Source: Chalara sp. BL73 (lineage: Eukaryota; Ascomycota; Leotiomycetes; Helotiales). Taken from it: a stretch of 64,000 nt of DNA. Where the stretch lies: NCBI GenBank assembly GCA_918026815.1, contig CAKJVC010000150.1:682001-746000 (forward strand). The letters run 5' to 3'. The position numbers and the translations under genes were made by a program. This document shows positions 45,178-56,930 of the stretch, in pieces. The notes beneath the pieces were generated by a model. That model made no database searches and was not told the DNA's origin. It was given only the letters and a program-made list of their open reading frames with translations. Within the stretch, counting starts at the first letter, position 1. Each line of letters starts with the position of its first letter.

Positions 45178-46673
45178 TTTTCCAGTCGACATCGCAGCAA
45201 TGTTCGTGGGCCAGGCGTTGCGGCCCGGCACGAAAACTTCCCTTCTCTTTGCGACGTGCAACAAAAAGCCATTCCAGTCCTCTTGACCACGTGACCGAGT
45301 AGCTCAAACGCACCGTCACCTCACTCCTCCATAGCTATCCGTGTACTTGGGCCGATTTGCGTCCTGTTTGTGTATCATCCCATCCGAAAGCGCGTTGCGA
45401 TGTACGCATATATCTCGTGGCTGAAAAGCTTTGAGGACGACTACATGCAACCCCCGAAATGGAGGAACAGATTCTTCCGCTTTGCGAGCATACGTGCCGG
45501 CAGAGCGTTACCGCGTTGGAGAAGGCGGCGATCGAGGGGTGTGACTCAAATCAGCATAAATCTCCCTTCGTTGCGGGGTCGTGAAAGTTCTCCGGCCGAA
45601 TTCCCAGAAGAAATTTTCCTGCAATAGCCCATATGTAAGTTAAATGGAATAAATAAGGTAGTGTAAAATATCCGATCACTATGGTCACTTTGGGTTCTTG
45701 TCCGGCGCAGCTGGAAAATCAAAAATTTTGACTTGGAATGTAGTATAGATGGGTATGTATGCCCTCGTTCATCTGCTGTGCCAAATGTTGCCGGAACTGG
45801 CGTCTCGTTTGTCCTCCTACAACTAGCCCCGCAATGCAAAGCAGACACAACGAGCTTCAGCCAAGTTCATTCTTGGAGAAGTCAATCTGGCACCAATGAT
45901 TGCCTTTGTTCGTGCAACCATCAAGCCCGTCGATCCATTAGATGGCGTGTATGGTACTGTTAACATTGCCTCAGTGAAACGTGCTACGAAATTTAGAGGG
46001 CAAAGGCTGCTTCGGCTCTGGGTGGTCCTCATCAATGCCCAACCCCCCTCAAGATATAGTGGTTTCCATGGCCCGGAGGCACTCGTGACGTAACTTGTTA
46101 GAGTCATGTACGGTACCGTCTGTGTTCAAGATTTATATTAAATTCCAGATACGAGACGTAGCGCAATGAAGTAAATACAAAATAACGCCAGAGCTTCCTC
46201 AAAGAAGTCTATGTGATTACATAGGGGTCTAACACCCAAGGGCATTGATACTGTGACATCTTCACAAATAGGCGATTTACGTAATGTTGATAGCCTGCTT
46301 CATCGTTTATTCTCCCTGGGACCGCCTGCTTAGGAGCAGAAATAAATTTCCGCGAAGAATATAATCACGTGCCTTGAAGCAAAAGATTTGGGTTATTCCT
46401 GAAAAACATGATTTATAACTAGCGCATCAGATATTCAAGCTAGGCAAGCTGGCCACCGTATTCAAGAGTAGGTTCCATAGTGTCATACTATATATTAAGC
46501 AATAGTACTTCAGCAATTAGAGTTCCGTTTCTGCGACACATAGTGTGATTGAGGCGTTGTTCCGCCACAAGCTTCGCCAAGATCACCACCCTGCTAGCCT
46601 GCCCTACCATCCACATAGGTCTCTTCAGTCGTGGCAGAATATGGCGTAGGTAATATTGCGGAGGTCGTCCTTT
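45178..46673. other. Intergenic, no supported gene
   Basis: A plus-strand stretch near 45870-46090 reads coherently for about 65 codons (LGEVNLAPMIAFVRATIKP) but I cannot assign it. The rest is non-coding. Confidence 0.45.
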
Positions 46674-47430
46674 CGGTAAATCTGTTGGCTGGGAAGGATC
46701 CAGCGTTGTAGGCGGAATAATCCGGGCGAAAGTGCTCTAGGTCCTTTCGATCAGGTCGGCTGAGCATATTGCGCATGGAGATAGCATGGTAGGCCCGAAC
46801 GCAAATAACCCACCCCCGCACATCCGTCGACAACATAGATACGATTTCTTATATTGAGGTAGTCAATGGCTCGTTCACGGTTAATTCTCCAGATTTGCAC
46901 CGGTCAAAATTAGCGCCAACATGCGCGGGTCGAGCAAGGAAAGTGTGAAGATGGAGATCTTCTGACAGCCCGTGGACACCAGTCGAATGGGAGCGAGGCG
47001 GCCAAATAAATGCCAAACCATCTTCTCCTGTTGAAGCGGGGAAGCGTGAAGGCAGCGAAAGATTAGATATCTACGTAGGCTATGAAAGATATGCTCTTGC
47101 ATCGGTCATCATGACCTTGTTCACGGGTCCCCACCATATCTCGTTTTCTGAGCTTGGATCCCTCACGATGCGTTCACCTAGGGGAAGTCGACCAATCTTT
47201 GCTCCAGGGTATACTATGAGGGCATCAGCAGATGTAATGGTCGAGCCAGTTTCGTAGACAAGACCATCTTCGTAGAGAGCAGTAACACTAGGACCTGGAA
47301 TTCAGCAGAGGTAAAGGCTGGCGGAGGTAGTAGTAATTGAGGTATGTGTACGTACGATAGCTATGCGATCGTAGTCAATGTGCCTTTTTGTGAAGCTCCT
47401 CCTTGAGCTCTGTGTGCTCTCTAACAGATC
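46674..47430 (-). pseudogene. Truncated ATP-type phosphoenolpyruvate carboxykinase copy
   Basis: Minus-strand pieces follow the N-terminal third of fungal ATP-PEPCK: TELKEELHKKAH and IDYDRIAI (with a two-base loss between), a likely intron, then PSVTALYEDGLVYETGS and EIWWGPVNK. After a 200-bp interruption comes INRERAIDYLNIRNRIYVVD, and after a small deletion and frame change VICVRAYHAISMRNML and YNAGSFPANRFTE. The sequence then leaves the family, so the catalytic kinase-1 and C-terminal parts are missing. PEPCK makes phosphoenolpyruvate from oxaloacetate in gluconeogenesis; a working copy must lie elsewhere. Confidence 0.85.
46900..47096. other. Insertion inside the PEPCK pseudogene
   Basis: About 197 bp interrupt the reading between MMTDA and WRINRER. 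TTGCA stands on both sides (46895-46899 and 47097-47101), as after a small transposon insertion. No terminal inverted repeat seen. Confidence 0.45.
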
Positions 47431-47776
47431 TGTGACCTATGAGGTGTATCTGTAAACCGGCCTAAAATATCACGCCGATGACGATGGCAATTGCAACTTG
47501 AGGTCTATGCTTGCCAAACACCACTAGGATGGAGCGTGGTCTTGCTGACTGTATTTGTGGCCATATATCTGGGTTACGAACGAATAATTTGAGGCAGAAG
47601 GTGATAGCGAGAGAGAGCCGGGTCGATAGGTTATCTTATAGCCTTGAATAGTTTCTTCGGCTCTGGCTTCAAGATATTGCTAAATAGCCCATTGGGCTTG
47701 ACTGAGGAAATAGAGAAGGGAGCCTCTCTGGTTACTTTGAGTGTAGTGAAAACTACACGGAGCTTTGGAGGTGGAC
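47431..47776. other. Intergenic
   Basis: No gene seen. Confidence 0.5.
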
Positions 47777-48976
47777 TTAGCTTACGATCCTATTGAGACC
47801 ATAAGGTTGCCGCCGCACCTGCCCCGAATTGTCGGTTCGCTCCCATGATTGCATTTGTTGGTTCCGCATTAAGATCTCGAAGGCTTCGACGCGGGACTTC
47901 AGGGCTGCGTATTCTTTCTGCAGAGCATTGTTGTGTTTCTCGAGGTGGACTATGTACTCTGTTGCTTTGGAGAGCACCGTTGCCTATGGTTCATTAACAC
48001 AGGATTTTCAAAGAACATAAGAGTTAAGCTACCTTGTTCAACTTATGCGCAGGCGTTAAGCCCTGAAGATCCTCTTCCTTTGCCTGACCATTCTTTCCCC
48101 TACCCACGGCCCTCAGACTCGGCACTGAATCCCTCAACGCGATGATCTTGTCGTTCAGATTCGTGCGATACCGCTTCTCGATCATGTTATGCGCTGTCTT
48201 CTTCACCGGCTTTCCATTCCTTATTTCGGAGTCGGACATATCCTCGTCATCATCGTCTTCTACTGAAGACTTCCTTTTCCCAGGTTTATCGAATCTCGGC
48301 GGTGGTTCGGGACTCGAGGTAGAGGTTGGAGAGTATATTTGTGGGAGGGCATTTGATTGCGAGGTGCTAAGGGAGAGTGATGGCATGGCGATTGCGCGGA
48401 GTCGTGATTCTTCTTGTGGAGTGAGGCGGGTAGGCGGTCCTGTAGTGAAGGTTGCCGAAGGTGTAGAATAAAGGCTCTGGTGTAAGTGCGTTATTATAGA
48501 AGAGGTGAGAGCGGACGGTAACTGGGGCAATGGCTCTTCTGAAATTGATGGACTGCGGGATAGAGCATTATCCGCCGGATCCGGCTCGTCCCAGTCCATC
48601 CAGTCGTCGATTGAATATAAGTTGAATACCTGCCCCGACTCGTCTTGTGTCTTTGGTCGGTTGTACGATTGACGGTTGAGGCCTGAAGAAACTGGCAAGA
48701 GAAAGATCTCGTCACACGACCCAGGTGGCGTCAGTGATGGTTCGTAAGTAGCAGAACTGGATTCGGATGGGCTACTTCTCTATTTGATTGTTAGCCCAAA
48801 ACGAGTAAGGCGATGTAGTGTACGACGCAAGCAGCAGCCCCTAAGCCCGGATGGCTCATGTTATGCCTGAGATGGAATCGTGAAGTAGCGCGAGGAAGGA
48901 GGACACCTACCCGATATTTCTGTGTTAGCAATGAGAAGTAGTCTACGGCGGGTTGTTGAGTGACAGATTTCGCCAT
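47777..48976 (-). CDS. SREBP-type bHLH transcription factor, three exons
   Basis: Exons 48976-48911, 48779-48033 and 47983-47777 give 339 residues. Introns are 131 bp (GTAGGT, GCTAAC, AATAG) and 49 bp (GTAGCT to CATAG); both joins are in phase. The basic region (about 216-231) reads HNMIEKRYRTNLNDKI; the tyrosine after EKR is the SREBP-family mark that lets the protein bind sterol-response elements as well as E-boxes. Helix 2 and the zipper follow the second intron: TVLSKATEYIVHLEKHN and LKSRVEAFEILM. The N-terminus is Ser/Pro-rich with an acidic WMDWDEPD patch that may activate transcription. There is no membrane segment, unlike true SREBPs; it is like the short soluble fungal relatives. Confidence 0.9.
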
Positions 48977-50222
48977 TAGTTAAGGACGACTCTAACACGC
49001 TGAGACTAACGCCAATCCTACATATGTGTAGATTCCTGGCTTGGGCAAGATATAATTTGCTGCAGGGAGTGAGGTTCGAATAGATAAGTCGATCAGTTGT
49101 GTGTTGCAGTTGCGGCCTGGTTGAACCGTTGTAGTGACGTATCAAAATTGCGGAGAGAGGACGAAATATAAGCTGGTGTATCAAGTGTGGAGAATTCGGG
49201 TCCTGATGAGAAAATAGCGAGGTTTGTAGGAGTATAGAATTGTCTGTGAAATGCTTTGAGCTTACAACCAGTTCTTCCTCGTATCATACGAAAATGTTCT
49301 ACAATGATATGCTGGCCCTATCCTGGAGTGAATAGACCGAACAAATAGAATCAAATTCAAGGACGGAGGATACTGCTTGGTGAGGTGGGTGGAAGAGATT
49401 CACAGTCCCGAGCTTTATCCTTCACAGCGGGTATCTGCCTACGTATCTTGGCAGATCTGCATGGCACCAAGGCGCAAGGTCTCATATTCCAACACAAAAC
49501 TGAATTGCGCCAACGCTACCAGTGTGTCCATTGGATAGCTTGTTTCCCAGGTTTTTATCAACAAAACAACTCCTAACATGAATATCGGGTACATTAGCCC
49601 TAATAATTTGGCTTTCTCAGCAACTAACCTGACAGATCTGCTACCCTTGGTATGTCGAAAGTGAAGTGTGAAGTGGAATTGTGAGAGATGGCTTGAACAA
49701 ACTTTCTTACTTTATTCAGTGTGGCTTACATTATCAGACCACTTATCACGCCAGTATACGACAAATCCGGCAAGGTGTAGGTGGGCGCTTTTTGGGTGGC
49801 ACTCTGGCGCTGCGCTTGTGCCGGATGTCCATTCCTCGCTTGCGCGACAGACATGTGTTTCGACGATAATCGTGTCGATATATTCCATATTAACGAATCT
49901 TGCTCATAGTGACAACAACACAACTGCTCCCGGAGAGCGTTGGAGACGAACCATTATGTCACAATATAGATCAACTATCGATCCGAAGACGAAACCACCC
50001 GCACCCGAGATCGACGCGGAGATCGACAAGATCTTATGAAGCCGAGCGGGCGGTATTTTGCGAATTGTCGCCAAATCCACATCAGGGAAGCAAGAGGCAT
50101 ATGCAGGACCACACGATCAGAAGGCGCGTGGACGGATTTCATAGGTAGAACGTGTTCTAGAAAAAAGGCAATCAACCACACCATGCAGGCCCCTCTGAAG
50201 ATGCCCGGATAGTTCCCTTTTC
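48977..50222. other. Intergenic, no supported gene
   Basis: Upstream region of the bHLH gene. An ATG frame at 49957-50039 (MSQYRSTIDPKTKPPAPEID) looks coding-like but ends after 27 codons; no exon to join was found. Confidence 0.45.
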
Positions 50223-51131
50223 TTATTTTCCAGGCTCCATTCTTTCAACTACGCTCATCAACGCCCTGGCAGCCTTTGCTTCCCTCCTCCGAAACACCTC
50301 ATTAAACAGCTCCGGCAGGATCATCCTGCTATTCGCGTGCTCGGCCGCAAACGTAACCTCCGCCGAGTTCCCCAGCTTCTCCCTCGTTGCCTTGACTGCC
50401 TCCTCCAGCATCGCCGTCCCAACGCCGGCTCCCCTATGCCTAGGTCTCGTGGCCCAGGCTCTCACAACGCCCTTTCCTCCGGCCTTCCCGCTCTTCGCCT
50501 TCTTGTCTTTTCTACTCCCATTTTGTTCCAATCTCAAGATCAACGCGCCGATGATATCACCGGAATACCGCGATCCGATTATTATATCCTTTCCCCCCTT
50601 ATCTTTCATGACCTTCAGTAAGAACTCGTCTGCAAGGTTGACATATCCGTTTGTAATAACAAGAATCAGGCACGCCATCGTCGCCGCCGCAGATGTGGTG
50701 GCTGCGATAACGAGATTTTCACGTTCAGCATATATAAGTTGGCAGACAATTCCCAAGAGTATGGCATATGCTACTATGGTGACAGGATGAAACATAACGG
50801 CGCGGGACGCAAGGTGGCGTTGTTCGGCGATAGAATTGGCGATTATTTCTAGAGCTGCGACTTTGTCGGGTACGGAACTTAGAGTGGTTGTTGCGAGGGG
50901 AGGAATAGAGTTGAGAATTTTAGTAGAGACTCCACCAACGGTCCTGATGGTGCCTATGGTTCCGACCGGGGAGGGGGCCAGCGATGGGAGAGGCCGCGAG
51001 GAGGACGGGCTGAGGAGAGGGGTTGAAGCGTTTGAATTCGGTTGTGGAGGTGAAAGGGCTAGGTTTGCGCGGAGGAATGAGAAGAATACTGTGAATCGAC
51101 CGATGGTTAGCAGGGTGTTGGGCAGGTTGTG
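50223..51131 (-). CDS. Membrane-linked GNAT N-acetyltransferase, 5' end unresolved
   Basis: The frame is open from 51131 to the stop at 50223; the first ATG inside it (50795) gives 190 residues. After that Met come two hydrophobic segments (IVAYAILLGIVCQLIYA and TTSAAATMACLILVITNGYV), then the GNAT core. Motif A reads AWATRPRHRGAGVGTAML, where R-x-x-G-x-G/A holds the acetyl-CoA pyrophosphate. The open frame upstream (about 112 codons, Ser/Pro-rich then TVGGVSTKILNSIPP and KVAALEIIANSIAEQ) looks coding, so the true start is probably upstream through an intron I could not fix. The acceptor substrate is unknown. Confidence 0.72.
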   Translation of the reverse strand, partial: HNLPNTLLTIGRFTVFFSFLRANLALSPPQPNSNASTPLLSPSSSRPLPSLAPSPVGTIGTIRTVGGVSTKILNSIPPLATTTLSSVPDKVAALEIIANSIAEQRHLASRAVMFHPVTIVAYAILLGIVCQLIYAERENLVIAATTSAAATMACLILVITNGYVNLADEFLLKVMKDKGGKDIIIGSRYSGDIIGALILRLEQNGSRKDKKAKSGKAGGKGVVRAWATRPRHRGAGVGTAMLEEAVKATREKLGNSAEVTFAAEHANSRMILPELFNEVFRRREAKAARALMSVVERMEPGK

Positions 51132-52792
51132 CTATGTACATACGAGACAGTGGAGATCATCGGCACATCTGTAAGTGATACCAACATATACCTTGAACGA
51201 CTATAGCTTTTAAATGCGCAGCAATGCCAGAACGATGATTCAATGTGAAGCCTGTCTTAACCCCGAGGCAAAAAAAGTACTTTGAGAGACCTTGTGCGAT
51301 CGAGCTCGCTCTTAAAGCAAAAGTACTCGTAAGAAAATGGATACAATATACTTTCTTTGCAATACTTGAAGCTACTCACTAGTACTTGTCCTAAACCCCG
51401 GGATACAGTTCAGCCAATACGCAGCCGTGCTGGCGCGGCTCTTAGGAAGGTCAAGCTCTTTGGCAGGTATACGCCTAGCCATTTTATCCCCAAAGAGCAG
51501 GCTAGCATTAACTCCTCGGTGCCTTGTGTTTAACAAACAATCAACGGGGCACCCTTGCTTTTATCCCTCACGGCGCGAAGCTCCACCCTAAGCATGGGTC
51601 CCCGTCTTATATATAGATATTGATGGGGTAGCGTGGCTGTTGAGGCTTGTCCCTGCGCAAGCCAAGACCCTGACGGGGGGTGAATTGTAGCCTTTGTCGT
51701 GGGGGCGACACATGGCATCTGAGAAATCAGTTGAGAAAATCTCGCGATATATCATAACACTCTTCACGCTCGTATTACAGCCTCGCTGTTCGACGGCCCC
51801 GCGCATGTTCTATCCAAGGCTCGTTGGTTCAAGGCACAGACACGGGAGCGAAAGTTATTGTTCGATTTCCTGTTCCATGGTTTCCAAATAGGACCCTTCG
51901 CGTTCGGGTGATGTGCTGAAGTCTCCGAAAGAGAAGCAGTTCAGTGCCGATATCTTAGAGCTATCCTAGGCTTTCGGGCCTCAATACTCTTGCTTTCTCT
52001 TGTCCGGAGGTCACAAGGCGCTGGCCTGGCTTTGTCAGTGAACAGAGCAACGATTCTAATACCTATACGCCGAAATATTATGAGATACGCGAGACCAAAG
52101 ATCAGGTTTTTGTCGCTTGACAAATTGCAGTAGTTCTATCGGCAGATTGCATATTTGCTTTTGTTGTTGACTACTGTACATGTCTGTGGCCACTACGTCA
52201 AGTAGGATTTTTTCGTTTCCACCGTTTGCGTCGCGCTATATTTACAGCTTCTTCAATGTCCAGCAGACTTAGATTCGAACGACTACTGCGCTGCAAATAT
52301 ACTACGCTGATTCCGATGGCATTATCGATTAAATCATGTTGTTGAGCATTCTTCTTATGTACACAAGGGCTTATACCAAATTTCGCCACCTATCTTTTGA
52401 AGCTTTCTGGTACATGCATCACCCCTTATTTCTTAATTTTGGCACTCTACACTCACGGTACTAGATGCTTCATCCCCGGATACGGTGAACCTATGTTCTT
52501 CCTTCGATCGCGGCAATTTCTAAGCTTATTGTCTTGGATATTAAAGTTGGTGTTGAGAGCTTTGCGGTAGTGAGCTATATTTCATTAAGCGAGTCTATCT
52601 AGAGATCTGAAGCAGACGAGAGACTATGATTGTCAGGACCGTGAGCCATCTTTATGGCAGGCTGGTCGATTCAAAACTACACGGACGAAACGGATAGATG
52701 CTATAGGGGTTCGGTTCAAGAAGCTCTCAATGAAGTATAAGGCAGGCCAGTAGCTAATCCTGAATGTCCTTTCTGTATTGGGGCAACCGTAG
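51132..52792. other. Intergenic, no supported gene
   Basis: Mixed sequence with short frames only. Confidence 0.5.
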
Positions 52793-53743
52793 CATCCATT
52801 CGCCATTACGCTCTGCTCTTTCGACCCCGACATTTCTGTCCACGTTCGACGAGTCGGTGACTTCAACGGTGATTTCAGGGATGCTCTCAGCGCGGGCTAT
52901 GCACAGGCAGAGCTTCACGATAGTGCCGACTCAATAGACATGTATAAAATAGACTTGCAAGCCCGTCAGAAGATACTAGTACACCGCGTTGACGGGCTAC
53001 ACGGAGCACCGGCAGAAGATGTCTTTGAGAACGAAATCGCGTGCCTACTGGGACTGGTATCGGTGTCACTCTATAGGTATCTATCCTCAAGTACATCTGG
53101 CACACGCGCAATGGGCAAAACCCACCCGCTCAAGTACAGCGCCGAATTCATCAGGATCTCCAAGACACCACATCCTCTGAGTGGCTCTAATCGCTGTTCT
53201 CCTTTTTCGGAGCCCAGAGCCAAAACGGCGCAAGCCGACCTGGCTGGGACTGTCACGGGTTCTTACACAGACATCCGTACCTTTACGCAGAAACTCGATA
53301 TCGACACTACTCAAAATATTATGCTTAGTAGAGTTGGTACTGCCGTGAACCCTTTTACCGACCTCAAATCTCGTACTAATTTCGGGCGGCCGGACTTCAC
53401 GTGATTATTTCCAGGCATAAGAGAAGGTGTCTTGCAGAAGGCGCATTTTAATAGTTTGGAGGGTGATTGGAAGGTGAGTGTTGGTACGCGCTTCCGTGGT
53501 GAGAAGCCAAATGGGCATCTGCGGTTGGTGTGAGTGGTGGATATTACCAAACCGCGAGCCATTTCAGAGTTTACGATGCGCAACCAAAAAGCCCCTCGCG
53601 TCTTTGGTATTGGGAACTGGAAAACATCATACGTTATTCCTTTTTCCCTCCTGCAAGCTGTTAAAAGAGCAGAGAGCAAGACGCCTCGCATAGCATGTAA
53701 TGAATATTCAATAGCATTGGCTACATGTTCCAGGTCGGCATGA
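52793..53743 (+). pseudogene. Unidentified gene, one frame with two in-frame TGA stops
   Basis: One frame runs 317 codons from 52793 to the TGA at 53741, broken only at 53402-53404 and 53531-53533, both TGA. Chance would give about 15 stops, so this was coding. Readable blocks: VHVRRVGDFNGDFRDAL, IDLQARQKILVHRVDGLHG, MGKTHPLKYSAEFIRISK, LSRVGTAVNPFTDLKSR, GRPDFT-stop-LFPGIREGV, NGHLRLV-stop-VVDITKPRAISEF, WKTSYVIPFSLLQAVKRAE. The first stop could be CGA to TGA. A TAG stands just before 52793, so the frame may continue upstream. I do not recognise the family. No membrane segment or signal peptide is evident. Confidence 0.6.
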
Positions 53744-54827
53744 AGTTGCATGGGTTCATCTACGAATCAGTTCAGCAGTTGAGTCGAAGGCTTGAAATCT
53801 CTCCAATAGTTGGCACCAAGTGAACTGCCATTACTGGGTTTCTGTCTTACTCTTTTACTGTCACACGTACTTTTTGGCTAATAATAAAGGCGTCTGTCTA
53901 TGGTCTAGCTGTCGGAGCAGCCAACCCACAGAATTTACTATTATGGTTTGGGATTGAAAGTATTACGTCTAATGGTACAGGGAGTGCGGCGTATAATACA
54001 ATTACTACAGGTACAAAGCCTTCATTTTTGAAGAAATGGACGAAAGATTAGATACACCTTTTCTCACTTAAAATAGACTCTGCAATAGGCTATATCGTAA
54101 CTAGCGAAGGTGCCTCCGACCAGGGCTGAACAAAACGCATGATCCGTCAAGTGGCCTTATATTATCAGACCACAAATCACGCAATATCGATCTCCTTAAA
54201 ATAAATTTATCCCCGGAATGGCAAGGTAGCCGCAGATCTCATAAATATTTGCAGATAATACCTCCAGAGCTAACCAACCCGGGTATGTTTCCCGCTCAAC
54301 TTTTATGTCATTCCAGTTATGAGGTTTTGGGCCTCGAGCTAACCTAGCTCCTATCCCTCCCGTGTTTTAAGTTGTTCTGCGATTCCTTTCTGCCTAATAT
54401 TTAGGGTTATTTATAACCAATAGACGGCCCTTGAATCTTCGAGGGATAAGGGTTTTCGGGTATATTATTGCCTGAAATACGGATATAATATTTTATTTCC
54501 AAGCTGGTAGGGAAGATGTAAGGCTATAATTGAAATACTGGAAATAGAGAAATAAGGCACGCCGAGGCCCGCTAAATAAGCAAGAATGAGGGGGTAATGC
54601 GGGATCCAGCTTTTAAGCTTTGTACAGGCCACACTTGGCAGTTCCATTTCAACCACGCTCTTGGCCTTAAATCTGCCATCTTCTCCTACCTCGACTCTTG
54701 AGGTTGTCTAAGAAGCGGTATTATATAAGAGCGAGATATTTTTGCAGCCTCGCTTGTATATACGTATCTACTGGGCTTTTATCCCTCCACAAAGGGCTGT
54801 GTAGCACCCAACTTAATTCGACCCGTT
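53744..54827. other. AT-rich intergenic
   Basis: No coding signal. The stretch before 54828 is probably the promoter of the next gene. Confidence 0.5.
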
Positions 54828-55716
54828 ATGATGCCATCAAACGGGTATGGTACTTTGAGCAACTCGGCTGCTAGCAACAGGACTAGCGCTCATGGGCCAA
54901 CCGATAAGGAGCTTCCGCTCCCCGGACACCAGGTGTTAATTTCTGGCTGGCGTGAGAAGATGGCCTATGTATATCGTGATTGGGACGATATAGTTCTTTC
55001 CGTGTGCTATATCGTCACCGGTCTCCTCGATAGCGCGTTCATATCCACTTTGGGGTCCTTCGTTTCTATGCAAACAGGTTCGCTCAGATCATATTACTAT
55101 AGCGAGCCAATTTAGCGCGTACAGACTGACAACGATTTGCCTAGGAAATATCATCTACGTTGGGCTGGGCTTGGCCGCACCAAATGAGCCGAAGCAGTGG
55201 ATCAAATCCGGTCTCTCTTTCATCTCATTCTGCATGGGGTCTTTTTGGTTCAGCCGCTTTCACCGGTACTTAAGACCCAGCCGGCATTGGGTCCTTTGCG
55301 TGTCGATACTGGCGCAGATGGGACTGATCGCTATGGCAGCAGCAATCCTTACTTGGGGCCCGGAGCCGACCAACGAGAAAGGCGACATCGGCTGGAGTGT
55401 TCTCGCGCCCATTGCGTTGGTCTCCTTCCAGGGTTGTGGTCAGGCTATAACAAGCAGAGCACTTAGACATAACGTTCCCCCTAGCGTTGTATTAACGAGT
55501 GTCTATTGTGATCTGTTTTCAGACACTGAGCTGTTTGCGCTGCTAAACGCCGAAAGAAATTACGGGTTTTGTGCACCAGTCTTTCTTTTGTTCGGCGTTA
55601 TTATAGGTGGTTTGTCAGTTCACAGTTCGATCGGTATGGCTGGTGTTTTGTGGATCGCGGCTGGGCTCAAGTTGCTTGTAGCTCTTCCTTGGCTCCGGCC
55701 AGCTGCTGAAGATTAG
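54828..55716 (+). CDS. DUF1275 (YoaK-like) membrane protein, two exons
   Basis: Exon 1 54828-55077, intron 55078-55144 (GTTCGC donor, CTGAC branch, CCTAG acceptor), exon 2 55145-55716; 273 residues. The join restores the family phrase SFVSMQTGNIIYVGLGLA. About six hydrophobic segments: SVCYIVTGLLDSAFI, GNIIYVGLGLA, SGLSFISFCMGSFWF, VLCVSILAQMGLIAMAA, VFLLFGVIIGG and GMAGVLWIAAGLKLL. A soluble 40-residue N-terminus precedes them. The family is a widespread set of integral membrane proteins with no proven transport substrate. Start chosen at the first ATG; a second follows directly. Confidence 0.9.
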
Positions 55717-56288
55717 CGGTATCATATGGTAGAAAGGCAGCATAATAGCTCTGGGATATGGTTGGGCTAACTTCCCAAATTACATCTTAACCACGTATCA
55801 CTGCAATTTCTAGCCTAGCACATTCGAATGGAAGATGAGAATACACATTCTTTTGATATTGGAATATCTTACTCGAGTTATGCAACCGCTGTAATCATTA
55901 CATGATAGACGTGAAGTGGCCGTGACTTGTTCTTTTTGGAGAGATTCGGGTTAAAGGCAAAGCCAAATAGTGGCGTGATTTTAACGGGAGCTCGCCGCTC
56001 TTGAACCTAACCATCATCACCATAGCGAGAATTATATGCGTTCGTTCCCTACATCATTTATATCTGGGAGGTCGCTGATCCTCGCTACGCTTGTAAAGCC
56101 AAGCGATGCCCTTATTGTTAGAATTGTGGTCGCTGAGCTTAGATGGTGTCGGGCGGGCCACGTGACCATAACCTAAGTTGAATCCTCAATGACCAACCCA
56201 TTGATAAGACGTCGCGAAGTGGTCGATAGTTTGATTGGTACGATATTCCGGCCTGCTTAAGTCGAAAGCGAGCTAGGAAACTAACCAT
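55717..56288. other. Intergenic between two plus-strand genes
   Basis: No gene seen. Confidence 0.5.
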
Positions 56289-56930
56289 ATGTCTTCACCA
56301 GACTTCACTGATCGGCTTCTCGTTGCCTTTTGGCCAACCCCCGCTACGCTCATAAAAGAAGAGAACCGCAGTCTGATCCCTCTTCGTGACTATGTTGAGT
56401 TCATCTTGCGAAGGTCTCGAGCAACCTATGCTGTGCTACTAGCTACGTTGTACTACCTGGCCCTCCTACAATCAAGAATTTTGAGGCAAAAGCCAATAGC
56501 CAATTCGATGGATGACTCAAAGAGGGTGAGGCCATTGCAGTGCCAGCGGCGCATGTTTCTTGCTGCCCTTATTTTAGCATTTAAATTCAGTCAAGATCGA
56601 AACTACTCATTAAGTACATGGGCGGTAATATCTGGGCTTTGTTCAGAGGAGATAAAATCGAATGAGGCAGTTTTTCTCTCAATGGTCGACTGGCATCTTT
56701 ATATCCCTCACGCTGTCTTTGAGCGCTGGGCTTCGGAAGTGGTCTATCATGCCAAGCTGCCAGATCGAGCACTGCCTGACTCCTTACTTAGTTGTCTCAA
56801 GGAGGACCCCAACTGGCCATATGAATCATTAATGCTCAAACCTTGTTCATACCACTTAAATATTCAGGAGCGTTTTGGGGCAAAACCGGCCCTGATATGC
56901 ATCCCCGACCCTGCTAAGACGCATTTTTGA
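56289..56930 (+). CDS. Pcl/PHO80-like cyclin
   Basis: Single exon, 213 residues. The cyclin box covers about residues 28-150: LIPLRDYVEFILRRSRATY, LLATLYYLALLQSRI, QRRMFLAALILAFKFSQDRN, WAVISGLCSEEIKSNEAVFL and MVDWHLYIPHAVFERW. These follow fungal G1/S and Pho85-type cyclins, which activate a partner kinase for cell-cycle entry or phosphate signalling. The C-terminus after residue 160 is unlike the long Ser-rich tails of many Pcl proteins, so the gene may be a short paralogue. No stop or frameshift is seen in the box. Confidence 0.85.
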   Translation: MSSPDFTDRLLVAFWPTPATLIKEENRSLIPLRDYVEFILRRSRATYAVLLATLYYLALLQSRILRQKPIANSMDDSKRVRPLQCQRRMFLAALILAFKFSQDRNYSLSTWAVISGLCSEEIKSNEAVFLSMVDWHLYIPHAVFERWASEVVYHAKLPDRALPDSLLSCLKEDPNWPYESLMLKPCSYHLNIQERFGAKPALICIPDPAKTHF

